Positions 8,855 through 17,448 of a stretch of 64,000 nucleotides of DNA are shown piece after piece (the first letter of the stretch is position 1; each line of letters begins with the position of its first letter). Made by a program: the position numbers and the translations under genes. Location: the NCBI RefSeq assembly GCF_029893585.1, contig NZ_JARXYX010000005.1:124001-188000 (forward strand), read 5' to 3'. A model generated the notes under the pieces. The model saw only the letters and a list, made by a program, of their open reading frames with translations. It made no database searches and had not been told where the DNA came from. The DNA is from Streptomyces sp. LBL. Its GTDB lineage: Bacteria; Actinomycetota; Actinomycetes; Streptomycetales; Streptomycetaceae.

Positions 8855-11056
8855 ATGCGGCCGCTGCTGAAGGTGGCCGGACACGTGCGGGAGAGTGAGG
8901 TGGTGGGCATGGCCAAGCTGATGGCGACGGCCACGTGCACCGCCTTCGCCGGTGTGCTGGAGGCAACCGGTGAGCGGATCGGGCAGCGGGGCTTGCTGGA
9001 ACGGGTGGGTTTCCTCGCCGAGTTGAGCCGGACACTGACCGGTGCTCTGGTGGCCGCCCGGTGGGACGAGAACTCCTTCGACGTGCTGGCCGCCGGGGTG
9101 GACGAGCGGGGTGAAGTCCTGCCGTCCAAGGGGTGGATGGCGCTGCGCCGCCTGAACTGGCCGAAGGCTGTCCCGCCGCCGGCGGGGGTGTATGTGTCGG
9201 ACCGGGTGCGCCGGGGTGTGGAGGAGTACGCGGCCCGCACCCTGCGCCTGGCCCTGCACCGCCGCAATATAGTGGCCGCGGTCCTCGCCACCTGGCCCGC
9301 CGATCCGAGCCGCCGCACCGAGGCTGAGTGGACGGCGTTGCGGGCGCTGCTGCCCGCTGGGGTGAGTGGTGCGGAGATCCGCAACCGCACCCGGCAGATC
9401 CGCGCGTATGCGGCCGAGCACGGGCAGCTGCCCGCCGGCCTGTGCGTCCTGGAGGGCCCGCCGCAGGTGCCCCCGCTGGTGTTGCTGGCCGCGATGGACC
9501 GCCAGCAGGTCACCCTGGCCCGGGTGGACGCGGCCACCGCCCGGCTCCGGGTCAAACTCCCCCTGTGCGCGGCCCCGGCCACGGGCCGTGACTGGGCCTG
9601 GCACGTGATCGACATCCGCCTGCCCGCCACCGTCACACCGGATGCCGTGCTGCACACCCCCACCCTGCGCCCCACCCGCACGGGCCGGATCGCCCTCGAC
9701 CTGCCCCACTCCCGGCCCGCCCCAGCCACCAAAGCAACCGGTCACACTCTGACACTCGGCTTCGACTGGGGCGTCAACACCCTGCTCACCGGCGTCCTGG
9801 GCCGCCTGACCGGCCAGAGCCCGGCCCAGCGGGTGGTCACCGACGGGCGTCCCCTGGTCTTCGACGCCACCACGGTGAGCGCCGCCCTGCACCGGCTGCG
9901 CGGCGTGCGCGAAACCCTTGCCGCCAAGCGCGATCACTACCGGGCACTCGCGGACGGGCTGGGCTCCCCGCACCTGGCCTGGGGCGAACATCTCGACCGG
10001 GCGCGGGTGCTGGAGGTCGAGCACGGGCGGGTGTGTGCGCGGATCCGGCAGCTGAATGCCGCGCTGGCCTGGGCGGCGGCCCGCTGGGCCGTCGATCAGG
10101 CCGTGGCGCTCGGCGCGAGCGTCATCTACCTGGAAGACCTGACCACCCTGGAAGCCCGCGGTCACCTAAGCGGCAACGCCCGCCTGTCCGGACAGGTCCG
10201 CGGCACCGTCGCCGAAGCGATCCGCCACCTGGCTACGAAGGCCCAGGTCGCGGTGGTCACCGTCCCGGCCCGGGGCACCTCCAGACTGTGCCCCGGATGC
10301 CTCGCAACGCTCACCCACCATCCGGCCCCCGACCGGCTGTCCGAGCGCGGCTGGAAGTGGGCACACTGCACGGGCTGCGGGCTGTCCATGGACCGTGATC
10401 ATGCCGCCGCCCGCCGGATCGTCTCCCGCGGCCTGCTCGCACAAACCCACACCACCACCGACCGCGCCACCCACGCCCGCACCATCCACACCACCATCGA
10501 AGGCACCGTGCGGTTGGTGAGGCGTGCGAAGAAGACCACCCGCCGCCTGCGCCGCCAACGCCGCACAGAGCACACCCCGCCCCGGCCGCGCGGACCCAAG
10601 ACCACCCCGGGCAAGGGACACCCCACCCCCGGCAGGCCCGCCGCCCCTCGTGGCCGAGGTACTCGGCGCGCCGCCGAACAGGCCCCCGGACAGAAGACTT
10701 CCCGCCGTATGCCCGATGTGCGTACGGTCCCCGCCACCACCCCCACCACGGGGGCAGTCCAGCGTCCGGCGGGGCATGACACCACGACACCAGCCCCCGT
10801 TTCCGGGCCGGCGTCAGGTCATGGAGTACCCGCACCCCACCGGCCCGAAGAAGACCTTCTTCGATCCAGCCGGGTGCGGCTCTCACACAGAACCTGTCGC
10901 CGGCGCACCCGCGCCGCCGAGCGGACCGGCTTCCACCACCTGCACGCCACCGCAGTCCACCCCCTCACCCCGAGGTTCGGACCACCGGACAGCGACCGCA
11001 CACCGCCACGCCGCGCCCGAAAAGCCTGGAAACCACAGGCACACACAGAGTTCTAG
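8855..11056 (+). CDS. TnpB-like RuvC nuclease (IS605/IS607 accessory protein family)
   Basis: 733 residues from the ATG at 8855, which has GGAGGCGGGG just before it. RuvC-I is GFDWGVNTLL (Asp304), RuvC-II is IYLEDLTTLEARG (Glu427), a zinc ribbon follows (CPGC at 479-482, CTGC at 505-508), and RuvC-III is MDRDHAAARR (Asp513/515). All nuclease residues and zinc ligands are therefore present. TnpB proteins are RNA-guided DNA nucleases related to Cas12. No TnpA or serine recombinase is adjacent and no CRISPR array is visible. The ~200 residues after ~535 are Arg/Thr/Pro-rich and low complexity; family members normally end soon after RuvC-III, so this stretch may be an added tail or a read-through of a guide-RNA region. 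Confidence 0.85.
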   Translation: MRPLLKVAGHVRESEVVGMAKLMATATCTAFAGVLEATGERIGQRGLLERVGFLAELSRTLTGALVAARWDENSFDVLAAGVDERGEVLPSKGWMALRRLNWPKAVPPPAGVYVSDRVRRGVEEYAARTLRLALHRRNIVAAVLATWPADPSRRTEAEWTALRALLPAGVSGAEIRNRTRQIRAYAAEHGQLPAGLCVLEGPPQVPPLVLLAAMDRQQVTLARVDAATARLRVKLPLCAAPATGRDWAWHVIDIRLPATVTPDAVLHTPTLRPTRTGRIALDLPHSRPAPATKATGHTLTLGFDWGVNTLLTGVLGRLTGQSPAQRVVTDGRPLVFDATTVSAALHRLRGVRETLAAKRDHYRALADGLGSPHLAWGEHLDRARVLEVEHGRVCARIRQLNAALAWAAARWAVDQAVALGASVIYLEDLTTLEARGHLSGNARLSGQVRGTVAEAIRHLATKAQVAVVTVPARGTSRLCPGCLATLTHHPAPDRLSERGWKWAHCTGCGLSMDRDHAAARRIVSRGLLAQTHTTTDRATHARTIHTTIEGTVRLVRRAKKTTRRLRRQRRTEHTPPRPRGPKTTPGKGHPTPGRPAAPRGRGTRRAAEQAPGQKTSRRMPDVRTVPATTPTTGAVQRPAGHDTTTPAPVSGPASGHGVPAPHRPEEDLLRSSRVRLSHRTCRRRTRAAERTGFHHLHATAVHPLTPRFGPPDSDRTPPRRARKAWKPQAHTEF

Positions 11057-11295
11057 AGACGCTTCGTCAGGTTCACGGGAGGGCGAGGGTGAGGCACAAG
11101 AGCCGGAGTACGGCATGAAGAAGCTGAAGAGGCTGCGGCTTCCTCGGCCTGCTTCCACCGGACCCCTCCCGCCCCGCCGCCACCGTGGCGCGCATACGTA
11201 CCTCACGCATACGAGACGTCACCAGTGGGACTGCTTCACACGGCCCCTGAGCCGACGCGTCGTCAGCCGGCCAGGCACAACAATCAGGTGAGCAG

Positions 11296-11326
11296 CGCGT
11301 GGCGTCGTGTTCCTCGACGCCACGCG
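11296..11326 (+). repeat. Perfect 12-bp hairpin downstream of TnpB-like gene
   Basis: CGCGTGGCGTCG (11296-11307) pairs perfectly with CGACGCCACGCG (11315-11326) across a 7-base loop. It is not followed by a T run. It may be a factor-independent terminator of the GC-rich type, or the structured end of a mobile element or guide RNA. The 11057-11373 interval shows no gene. Confidence 0.6.
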
Positions 11327-11373
11327 GGTGAGCATGTGCGGACCCAGCCCTCTTCCCGCACCGAGGCGATCCG

Positions 11374-11910
11374 ATGCCCGACCGCGCCGACCCTGTCCGC
11401 CCCGAGAGTGTCGTACCAAAGTGGGCCTCACGGCACCGACCGCCGGAGCAGCCGCTGTTCAGCGGCGTCTACGGACTGGTGCTGGCCAGCGCCCTCGCGG
11501 CCGCGCTGGACGCGACGGGCGAGAAGGCCGAGCCCGGTCCGGACGCGCTGTGGGTCCTGCTCACCGCGCTGGCGTCGGCCGCCGCCCATGGGTACGCGCA
11601 CGTCATCGCCCAGCGTGCGTCCGTCGACAGGGCAGCCACCACGAGCAGACGGCAGTTGGTGCTCGCCGAATGGCCACTGGTCGCCGCCGTGCTGCCCACG
11701 GTGGGGCTACTGCTTGCCGCGGTAGCCGGCTGGTGGGCAGAGGCCACGGCTGTGGAGGCGGCCCTGCTGTTCAACACCGTCGCCTTGTTCGGCTGGGGCG
11801 CCTGGGCCGCCCGCATCGCCGGGCATGGATGGCCGTCCTCGTGCCGGGCGGGGGGCATGGACATGCTGATCGGTCTGGTGATCATTCTCGCGAATGCCCT
11901 GATCAAGTAG
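11374..11910 (+). CDS. Small integral membrane protein, unknown function
   Basis: 178 residues with about four hydrophobic segments (around YGLVLASALAAAL, LWVLLTALASAAAHG, WPLVAAVLPTVGLLLAAVAGWW and a C-terminal LIGLVIILANALI). I recognise no domain or catalytic motif. The Asp-, Arg- and Pro-rich N-terminus is probably cytoplasmic. It stands alone between the TnpB-like gene and the pectate lyase. Confidence 0.65.
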   Translation: MPDRADPVRPESVVPKWASRHRPPEQPLFSGVYGLVLASALAAALDATGEKAEPGPDALWVLLTALASAAAHGYAHVIAQRASVDRAATTSRRQLVLAEWPLVAAVLPTVGLLLAAVAGWWAEATAVEAALLFNTVALFGWGAWAARIAGHGWPSSCRAGGMDMLIGLVIILANALIK

Positions 11911-12111
11911 GCAGGCGCGGGAGGCGTACGAGTTCCGTTACGCCTCCCGTCCGGGTCCGGTAAGGATCCAGTACGGGTCCAGTACGGCGGCGCAATGCAT
12001 CCCCGGTCGCGGTCGGCCGTGCACAGCGCGCCCTGGACCTCCACGGTTCCAGGGAGTCTGCACCCGCCGTCCCACGTTCTCAAGTATGAACAAGAACCAC
12101 GTACCCATCCC

Positions 12112-12140
12112 TTGACGCGTCCACGGCAAACACTTACGTT
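12112..12140 (+). promoter_or_regulatory. Probable sigma-70-type promoter of the pectate lyase gene
   Basis: TTGACG (12112-12117), a 17-base spacer, then TACGTT (12135-12140), close to the HrdB consensus. The predicted start is near 12147, just before the palindromic operator. Confidence 0.6.
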
Positions 12141-12156
12141 CTGCTATCGAGAACAC

Positions 12157-12172
12157 GAGAAAGCGCTTTCTC
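12157..12172 (+). promoter_or_regulatory. Palindromic LacI-family-type operator
   Basis: GAGAAAGCGCTTTCTC is a perfect 16-bp palindrome with the central CG step and GAAAGCGCTTTC core typical of LacI-family sugar regulators. It lies about 10 bases past the predicted transcription start and 45 bases before the pectate lyase ATG, a classic roadblock position. No LacI-type gene is in the window, so the repressor would be encoded elsewhere. Confidence 0.75.
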
Positions 12173-12216
12173 TTGCACGGCACCCCAGGTCACGGACGAA
12201 CCCGGAGGCACCCCCC

Positions 12217-13389
12217 ATGCAAGTGAGACCCGTCATCGCATGTGTCAGCCTGCTGGCTGGCGCGCTCGTCGCGCTCTCCGGCACCCCCGCTCAGGCCGCG
12301 AGCACCACCCAGTACGTGTCGCCGAGCGGCACCGACAGCGCCGCCGGCACACAGTCGGCGCCCACCACGCTCGCCACGGCGATCAGCCGCATCGCCCCCG
12401 GCGGCACCATCTACCTGCGCGGCGGGACGTACAAATACTCGTCGACGATCACGATCCCGGCCGGCAGCAACGGCACCTCCAGCGCCCGCACCGCCCTGAC
12501 CGCCTATCCCGGCGAGACCCCGGTGCTGAACTTCTCGGCCCAGAGCGAGAGTTCGTCGAACCGCGGTATCCAGCTGAACGCCGACTACTGGCGCTTATCC
12601 GGCCTCACCGTCGAGCGCGCCGGGGACAACGGGATCGCCGTCGGCGGCAGCAACAACGTCATCGAGCGCACGGTGACGAGGTACAACCGCGACACGGGAC
12701 TGCAACTGGGCCGCATGTCGTCCAGCACCCCGAGTTCCCAGTGGCCGTCGAACAACCTGATCGTGAGCTCGGAGTCGCACGACAACGCCGACTCCGACGG
12801 CGAGGACGCCGACGGCTTCGCAGCGAAGCTCACCACCGGCACCGGGAACGTCTTCCGCTACGACGTCTCCCACAACAACATCGACGACGGCTGGGACCTG
12901 TACACCAAGACCGAGACAGGCGCCATCGGCCCGGTCACCATCGAGTACTCCCTCTCCTACACCAACGGCACTCTGAGCGACGGCACCGTGAACTCCAACG
13001 GCGACCGCAACGGCTACAAGCTCGGCGGCGACGACATCGCGGTCAACCACGTCGTACAGCACAGCATCGCCTACCGCAACGGCAAACACGGCTTCACGTA
13101 CAACAGCAACCCCGGCAAGATGACGATCTCGAACAACGCGAGCGTCGACAACACCCAGCGCAACTTCTCGTTCGACGTCGGCACCCATGTGTACCGGAAC
13201 AACACCTCGTGCCGGTTCAGCGTCAGCGGCTCGAACGACAAGACCGTCGGCGACACCGACAGCTCCAACCAGTTCTGGACCGGCACCAACGGATCGCGCT
13301 GCTCCTCCTACTCCGGCGCCCTGGGCTGGTCCTTCGCCTCGGACGGCCGCCTCGCCGTGAACTTCGGCGGCAAGGTCGTGACACCGTGA
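12217..13389 (+). CDS. Secreted pectate lyase-like protein (PL9-type right-handed beta-helix)
   Basis: 390 residues. A Sec signal peptide (MQVRPVIACVSLLAGALVALSGTPAQA) ends at a probable AQA/A cleavage site. The mature protein starts TTQYVSPSGTDSAAGTQSAP and continues as beta-helix rungs. It includes the PL9 calcium and active-site region, SHDNADSDGEDADGFAAK and NNIDDGWDLYTK. It would cleave pectin/polygalacturonate outside the cell. The ATG at 12217 has GGAGG 9 bases upstream. The upstream palindrome suggests induction by sugar breakdown products. Confidence 0.9.
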   Translation: MQVRPVIACVSLLAGALVALSGTPAQAASTTQYVSPSGTDSAAGTQSAPTTLATAISRIAPGGTIYLRGGTYKYSSTITIPAGSNGTSSARTALTAYPGETPVLNFSAQSESSSNRGIQLNADYWRLSGLTVERAGDNGIAVGGSNNVIERTVTRYNRDTGLQLGRMSSSTPSSQWPSNNLIVSSESHDNADSDGEDADGFAAKLTTGTGNVFRYDVSHNNIDDGWDLYTKTETGAIGPVTIEYSLSYTNGTLSDGTVNSNGDRNGYKLGGDDIAVNHVVQHSIAYRNGKHGFTYNSNPGKMTISNNASVDNTQRNFSFDVGTHVYRNNTSCRFSVSGSNDKTVGDTDSSNQFWTGTNGSRCSSYSGALGWSFASDGRLAVNFGGKVVTP

Positions 13390-13426
13390 CCTGACGCCAC
13401 CGGCGCCAGTGCCGCCTGACGGCAGC

Positions 13427-13464
13427 GAAGGGGCCGTACGACTTCTTGGTCGTACGGCCCCTTC
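13427..13464. terminator. Bidirectional terminator, 16-bp stem
   Basis: GAAGGGGCCGTACGAC (13427-13442) pairs perfectly with 13449-13464 across a TTCTTG loop. It lies between the convergent pectate lyase and the minus-strand lipoprotein remnant. Confidence 0.88.
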
Positions 13465-13470
13465 ATGGGC

Positions 13471-13890
13471 TCAGCCGACTTGCGGGCTGCCATTCGGCAG
13501 GGCGTCCGCACTCTCGCAGTCCCAGACCTCACGAGCCCCGAGCCGGAGGGTTTCCGCCGCGAGGGAAGCCATGTTCTGGATGACGGCCCGGTCCGTCGTC
13601 TTCTCATAGGTCACGTCGACCTCTACGAGCGTCTTCTCTTCGTCATCCTTGGCGAAGCAATCGACGAAGAGGAAAGCTGTGTCCTCTTTATAGTACCCCT
13701 CGGCCTTACCAAGAGTGATCCGATTAACGCCCGCCTCCCTCGCTCCGCGCGCCGCATTCTCCATGCTGTAGTCCGACTGGAGATAAAAGGAATGGTCGAC
13801 CGTTATCGACTTTCCCCCACCGTACAGTTTGCATGTACCGGGCTTTGTTTTGGAGGTAACGGCGTTCCGAGGATTGAAGACACCTGAATG
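13471..13890 (-). pseudogene. 5'-truncated lipoprotein-like remnant
   Basis: The frame encodes a natural-looking soluble domain (CKLYGGGKSITVDHSF, then ENAARGAREAGVNRI, AFLFVDCFAKDD and a DRAVIQNMASLAAETL helix). It is open from 13890 down to the stop at 13471 but has no start codon before the Met at 13764, which is in the middle of the domain, and no signal peptide or lipobox. It resembles the C-terminal part of Streptomyces lipoproteins encoded next to WXG-type proteins. A shortened product from 13764 (97 residues) is possible. Confidence 0.6.
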
Positions 13891-13931
13891 TCATTCCGAG
13901 AATGGTTTGCCCTTTTTCGGCAGAAGTGCCT

Positions 13932-14282
13932 TCACGGTCGCTCCCGGAAGAGCCCCGTCGCATACTCGCGCAGGCACCGCGACGGCTGGTTCTCACGCTT
14001 GGCGGCTTCGTCCTGACTCGCCGCATTCACGTTGTCGTAGCCCGCTTCCTTGGCAGCCGTGTATGTGGCGTCATAGATCGCGTCGGCCGAATTCACCCTC
14101 TGTTCCTCCAGGAACAGGTCGCGGTCCTTCAGTGCTCCCGCACTGGAATCCCTGGTGAATTTGTCAACGACCGACTCCTGAATATCCTCCACCACCCAGC
14201 CGACCGCCTCAGCCACCGGAATCTTGCCCACACCCATACCAATGACGCGTCCGGCCCATTTGAGTGACGGAGTGACGGGCAT
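13932..14282 (-). pseudogene. Remnant of a WXG-type large protein (C-terminal part)
   Basis: 116 residues with an ordered helical region (AVGWVVEDIQESVVDKF, DRDLFLEEQRVNSADAIYDA, AAKEAGYDNVNAASQDEAAK). Similar segments end large WXG/ESX-associated proteins of streptomycetes. Here the N-terminal bulk is missing, and the last residues (after AAKRENQPSRCLREY) look out of frame. With the neighbour at 13471 it seems to be a decayed pair. Family assignment is from memory, not a search. Confidence 0.5.
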
Positions 14283-14453
14283 GTACCTCTAAGGCGCCCC
14301 GTCGTGAGACCCGACGGACCACCCGCCACAGTCGCGACCACCGCGACAATTGTGGCCCCCCTGGCGGGTTGCGCGCTGAGACCGGGAGTCTGTGGCTCTC
14401 GGCTGTCGGCGAGCGCCGGGGGCAGACCGCCCCGAGGCACCTCGCCCCGTCGG

Positions 14454-15692
14454 TCAACCGGCCTGGCCCGCGTTCCGCATCCGCGTGAATGACGTGGCCA
14501 GCCCCCGCTTGAGCATCCCCGCCACCGGCCGCTCCACGAACCGGTGCACCAGCCAGCTCAGCACCAGGAACCCGGCCAGCACCACGACGATGAGAAGACG
14601 CGCGTCCATCGTGTCGCGGAGGCGGTTGATCATCGCCGTACCGGCCGCGTAGTGCATCAGGTACAGCGGATACGTCAGCGCGCCGGCCGTCACCAGCCAC
14701 TTCCACCGGATCCGGTCCGTCGCGCCGAGGGCGATGGCCACCATGGCCAGCAGGAAGACCGTGAAGATCAGGACGCTCCCCCGCCACCCGGACACATGCT
14801 CGACCTCGTCGATCCGCTGCCCGAGTTCGTGTTGGCCCATCAACCAGGCCAGGGCGAGGATGCCCCACAGCAGCAGGTCCTGGCCGAAGCGGTGCATGAG
14901 GTAGAGGGCGAGGCCCGCGATGAAGTACCAGGCGCCGTCCGGATTGGCGACCAGCTCCAGCAGGGGGAACCCCGAGACCGGAGCGAGCATCGCGCCGGCG
15001 CCCCACACACAGCAGAAGACCACGACCTTGCGGTACGTCAGCCCGGTCATGACCACCAGCAGGAACAGCAGGTAGAAACGCAGCTCGGACCAGAGCGTCC
15101 AGTAGACGCCGTCGACGTTGGCCACGCTCGAACCGGACTGCAGCATCGTGAGGTTGAGCAGCACCTCGCGCGGGCGCAGGCGTTCCCACACTCCCGGGAC
15201 GGCGACCAGCACGGCGGTCGTGAAGAGGACGGCGAACCAGTACGCCGGGTACAGCCGCATCACCCGGGAGACGAAGAACTGGCTCGGTGTACGCCCCCAG
15301 CAGGACATGCAGATCACGAAGCCGCTGATCACGAAGAAGATCTCGACGCCGATCCAGCCGTAGGAGGAGAACCGGAACACCGTGGGCATGATGTCGGACA
15401 CTCGCCGGTCCCAGATGGCGTTGCCCGGCTGGTTGACGCGGTTGGTGCCGGCGTAGTGGTGCATGGCGACCATCAGGGCGGCCAGCAGCCGGATGCCGTC
15501 GATGGCGTACAGCCGACGGCCCACGCGCTCCCGTACGACGGCGTGGCGGCCCGTGCCGGCGGACTCTGGGGGCTGCCGCTGTCCGGGCACGGCGAGCGGA
15601 GGGAGCGGCTGCTGCAAGCCGCCGACAGCCCGCCGCGGTATGGACGCTCTGCTGTCCGCGCCGTGCATCGACACCTGTCCGTCCGTCCTCAT
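14454..15692 (-). CDS. Acyltransferase 3 family membrane protein
   Basis: 412 residues with about ten membrane helices and the AT3 signature: RLLAALMVAMHHYAG (catalytic His) and GVEIFFVISGFVICMS. Members transfer acyl groups to extracytoplasmic sugars, peptidoglycan or secondary metabolites. The first ~60 residues are hydrophilic and not conserved, so the start is uncertain; an ATG 24 bases further in is an alternative. No polysaccharide cluster is adjacent and the acceptor is unknown. Confidence 0.85.
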   Translation of the reverse strand: MRTDGQVSMHGADSRASIPRRAVGGLQQPLPPLAVPGQRQPPESAGTGRHAVVRERVGRRLYAIDGIRLLAALMVAMHHYAGTNRVNQPGNAIWDRRVSDIMPTVFRFSSYGWIGVEIFFVISGFVICMSCWGRTPSQFFVSRVMRLYPAYWFAVLFTTAVLVAVPGVWERLRPREVLLNLTMLQSGSSVANVDGVYWTLWSELRFYLLFLLVVMTGLTYRKVVVFCCVWGAGAMLAPVSGFPLLELVANPDGAWYFIAGLALYLMHRFGQDLLLWGILALAWLMGQHELGQRIDEVEHVSGWRGSVLIFTVFLLAMVAIALGATDRIRWKWLVTAGALTYPLYLMHYAAGTAMINRLRDTMDARLLIVVVLAGFLVLSWLVHRFVERPVAGMLKRGLATSFTRMRNAGQAG

Positions 15693-15902
15693 AAGAGTGA
15701 ATTCGGGGCCTGAGTGGCCACCGGGCGCCCCAGGCTACGGCCGCCCCAATCACCTCACAGCGAACAGACGAGAACATTCCGCCCCTCCGCACAGGGGAGT
15801 TGCCCGAACCATCGCCGACGCGTCTCGCAACGTTCCCTCACTCTTCGCTTGACACCCTTCACGCAAGGCTGAACACCGGCGCCCGCACGGTGAACGGGCC
15901 CA

Positions 15903-16020
15903 CACGGCACCGGACATGAACCCGCGCGGCGAGCCGGCCCCACGGCACCGGAAAGAACCCGCACCGCGAACCGGCCGCCCAGCACCGGAAGGAAGTCGCG
16001 CGGAAACGAACCCGCACAGC
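15903..16020. repeat. Degenerate ~40-bp tandem repeats next to the tuf terminator
   Basis: Three imperfect copies of a unit containing GCACCGGA..GAACCCGC(A/G)C(C/G)GCGAxCCGGCC lie head to tail. The interval 15693-16023 has no supported gene; it holds the acyltransferase promoter side and this array. Confidence 0.55.
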
Positions 16021-16025
16021 GAAGA

Positions 16026-16053
16026 GGCCCGCACGACCGAAGTCGTACGGGCC
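16026..16053 (-). terminator. tuf terminator
   Basis: GGCCCGCACGAC (16026-16037) pairs with GTCGTACGGGCC (16042-16053) around a CGAA tetraloop, with one mismatch. It lies 45 bases after the tuf stop. Confidence 0.8.
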
Positions 16054-16097
16054 CCTTCAGGTGCTCGCGCTGGAGCTACCAGGTCAAGCCAACAAGG

Positions 16098-17291
16098 TTA
16101 CTTGTTGATCTTGGTGACCTGGCCGGCGCCGACCGTCCGGCCACCCTCACGGATGGCGAACTTCAGGCCCTCTTCCATGGCGATGGGCTGGATGAGCTCC
16201 ACCTTCATCTCGGTGTTGTCACCCGGCATGACCATCTCGGTGCCCTCGGGGAGGGTCACGACGCCGGTCACGTCCGTCGTACGGAAGTAGAACTGCGGAC
16301 GGTAGTTGTTGAAGAACGGCGTGTGGCGGCCACCCTCGTCCTTGGAGAGGATGTAGGCCTGCGCCTCGAACTCGGTGTGCGGGGTGACCGAGCCCGGCTT
16401 GATGATGACCTGGCCGCGCTCGACGTCCTCGCGCTTGATGCCACGAAGCAGCAGACCGACGTTCTCACCGGCCTGGCCCTCATCGAGCAGCTTGCGGAAC
16501 ATCTCGATACCGGTGACCGTGGTGGTGGTCTTGTCCTGCTTGATGCCGATGATGTCAACGGTCTCGTTGACCTTCAGGACACCACGCTCGATACGGCCGG
16601 TGACGACCGTACCGCGACCGGTGATCGTGAAGACGTCCTCGATGGGCATGAGGAACGGCTTGTCGACGTCGCGCTCGGGGGTCGGGATCGACTCGTCGAC
16701 GGCGGCCATCAGGTCCAGGACCGACTGGCCCCACTCCTTGTCGCCCTCGAGCGCCTTGAGCGCCGAGACCTTGACGACCGGCAGGTCGTCGCCCGGGAAC
16801 TCGTACTCGGAGAGCAGCTCACGGACCTCGAGCTCGACGAGCTCCAGGATCTCCTCGTCGTCCACCATGTCGGCCTTGTTCAGGGCGACGACGATGTACG
16901 GAACGCCGACCTGGCGGGCCAGGAGCACGTGCTCCTTGGTCTGCGGCATCGGGCCGTCCGTGGCGGCGACCACGAGGATGGCGCCGTCCATCTGCGCCGC
17001 ACCCGTGATCATGTTCTTGATGTAGTCCGCGTGACCGGGGCAGTCGACGTGGGCGTAGTGACGGGTCTCCGTCTGGTACTCGACGTGCGCGATGGAGATG
17101 GTGATACCGCGCTGGCGCTCTTCAGGAGCCTTGTCGATCTGGTCGAAGGCCGAGGCCTCGTTCAGGTCCGGGTACGCGTCGTGCAGCACCTTGGTAATGG
17201 CGGCCGTGAGGGTCGTCTTACCGTGGTCGATGTGACCGATGGTGCCGATGTTGACGTGCGGCTTAGTCCGCTCGAACTTCGCCTTCGCCAC
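16098..17291 (-). CDS. tuf: Elongation factor Tu
   Basis: 397 residues, exactly the length of Streptomyces EF-Tu1. It delivers aminoacyl-tRNA to the ribosome as a GTPase. G motifs: [17 protein letters not shown] and NKADM, followed by the beta-barrel domains 2 and 3. The start is GTG at 17289-17291 ([16 protein letters not shown]), with AGGAGG about 8 bases before it; an upstream ATG in frame lies in the leader and is rejected. It is the last gene of the str operon and is known in streptomycetes to have its own promoter as well. Confidence 0.98.
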   Translation of the reverse strand: MAKAKFERTKPHVNIGTIGHIDHGKTTLTAAITKVLHDAYPDLNEASAFDQIDKAPEERQRGITISIAHVEYQTETRHYAHVDCPGHADYIKNMITGAAQMDGAILVVAATDGPMPQTKEHVLLARQVGVPYIVVALNKADMVDDEEILELVELEVRELLSEYEFPGDDLPVVKVSALKALEGDKEWGQSVLDLMAAVDESIPTPERDVDKPFLMPIEDVFTITGRGTVVTGRIERGVLKVNETVDIIGIKQDKTTTTVTGIEMFRKLLDEGQAGENVGLLLRGIKREDVERGQVIIKPGSVTPHTEFEAQAYILSKDEGGRHTPFFNNYRPQFYFRTTDVTGVVTLPEGTEMVMPGDNTEMKVELIQPIAMEEGLKFAIREGGRTVGAGQVTKINK

Positions 17292-17370
17292 TGGGGTCCT
17301 CCTGGGAGTGGTTCTGGTACGCCTTACTTCATCGGCGCCAGGTGATCTTTGCTGGATGGCCCGGATCCCC

Positions 17371-17405
17371 GGGGCATTCCTTCCGCGCGTGCGGTGAAAT
17401 GCCCC
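17371..17405 (-). promoter_or_regulatory. fusA-tuf intergenic hairpin, possible tuf promoter region
   Basis: GGGGCATT (17371-17378) pairs with AATGCCCC (17398-17405). Just upstream on the minus strand is TTGACT (17418-17423), a good -35 box, but no good -10 is correctly spaced. A separate promoter in this gap (tuf1p) is documented for other streptomycetes. Confidence 0.45.
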
Positions 17406-17448
17406 ACGAGGCTCCGGAGTCAAGCCTACGGCGTGTGAACGCTGTGCG

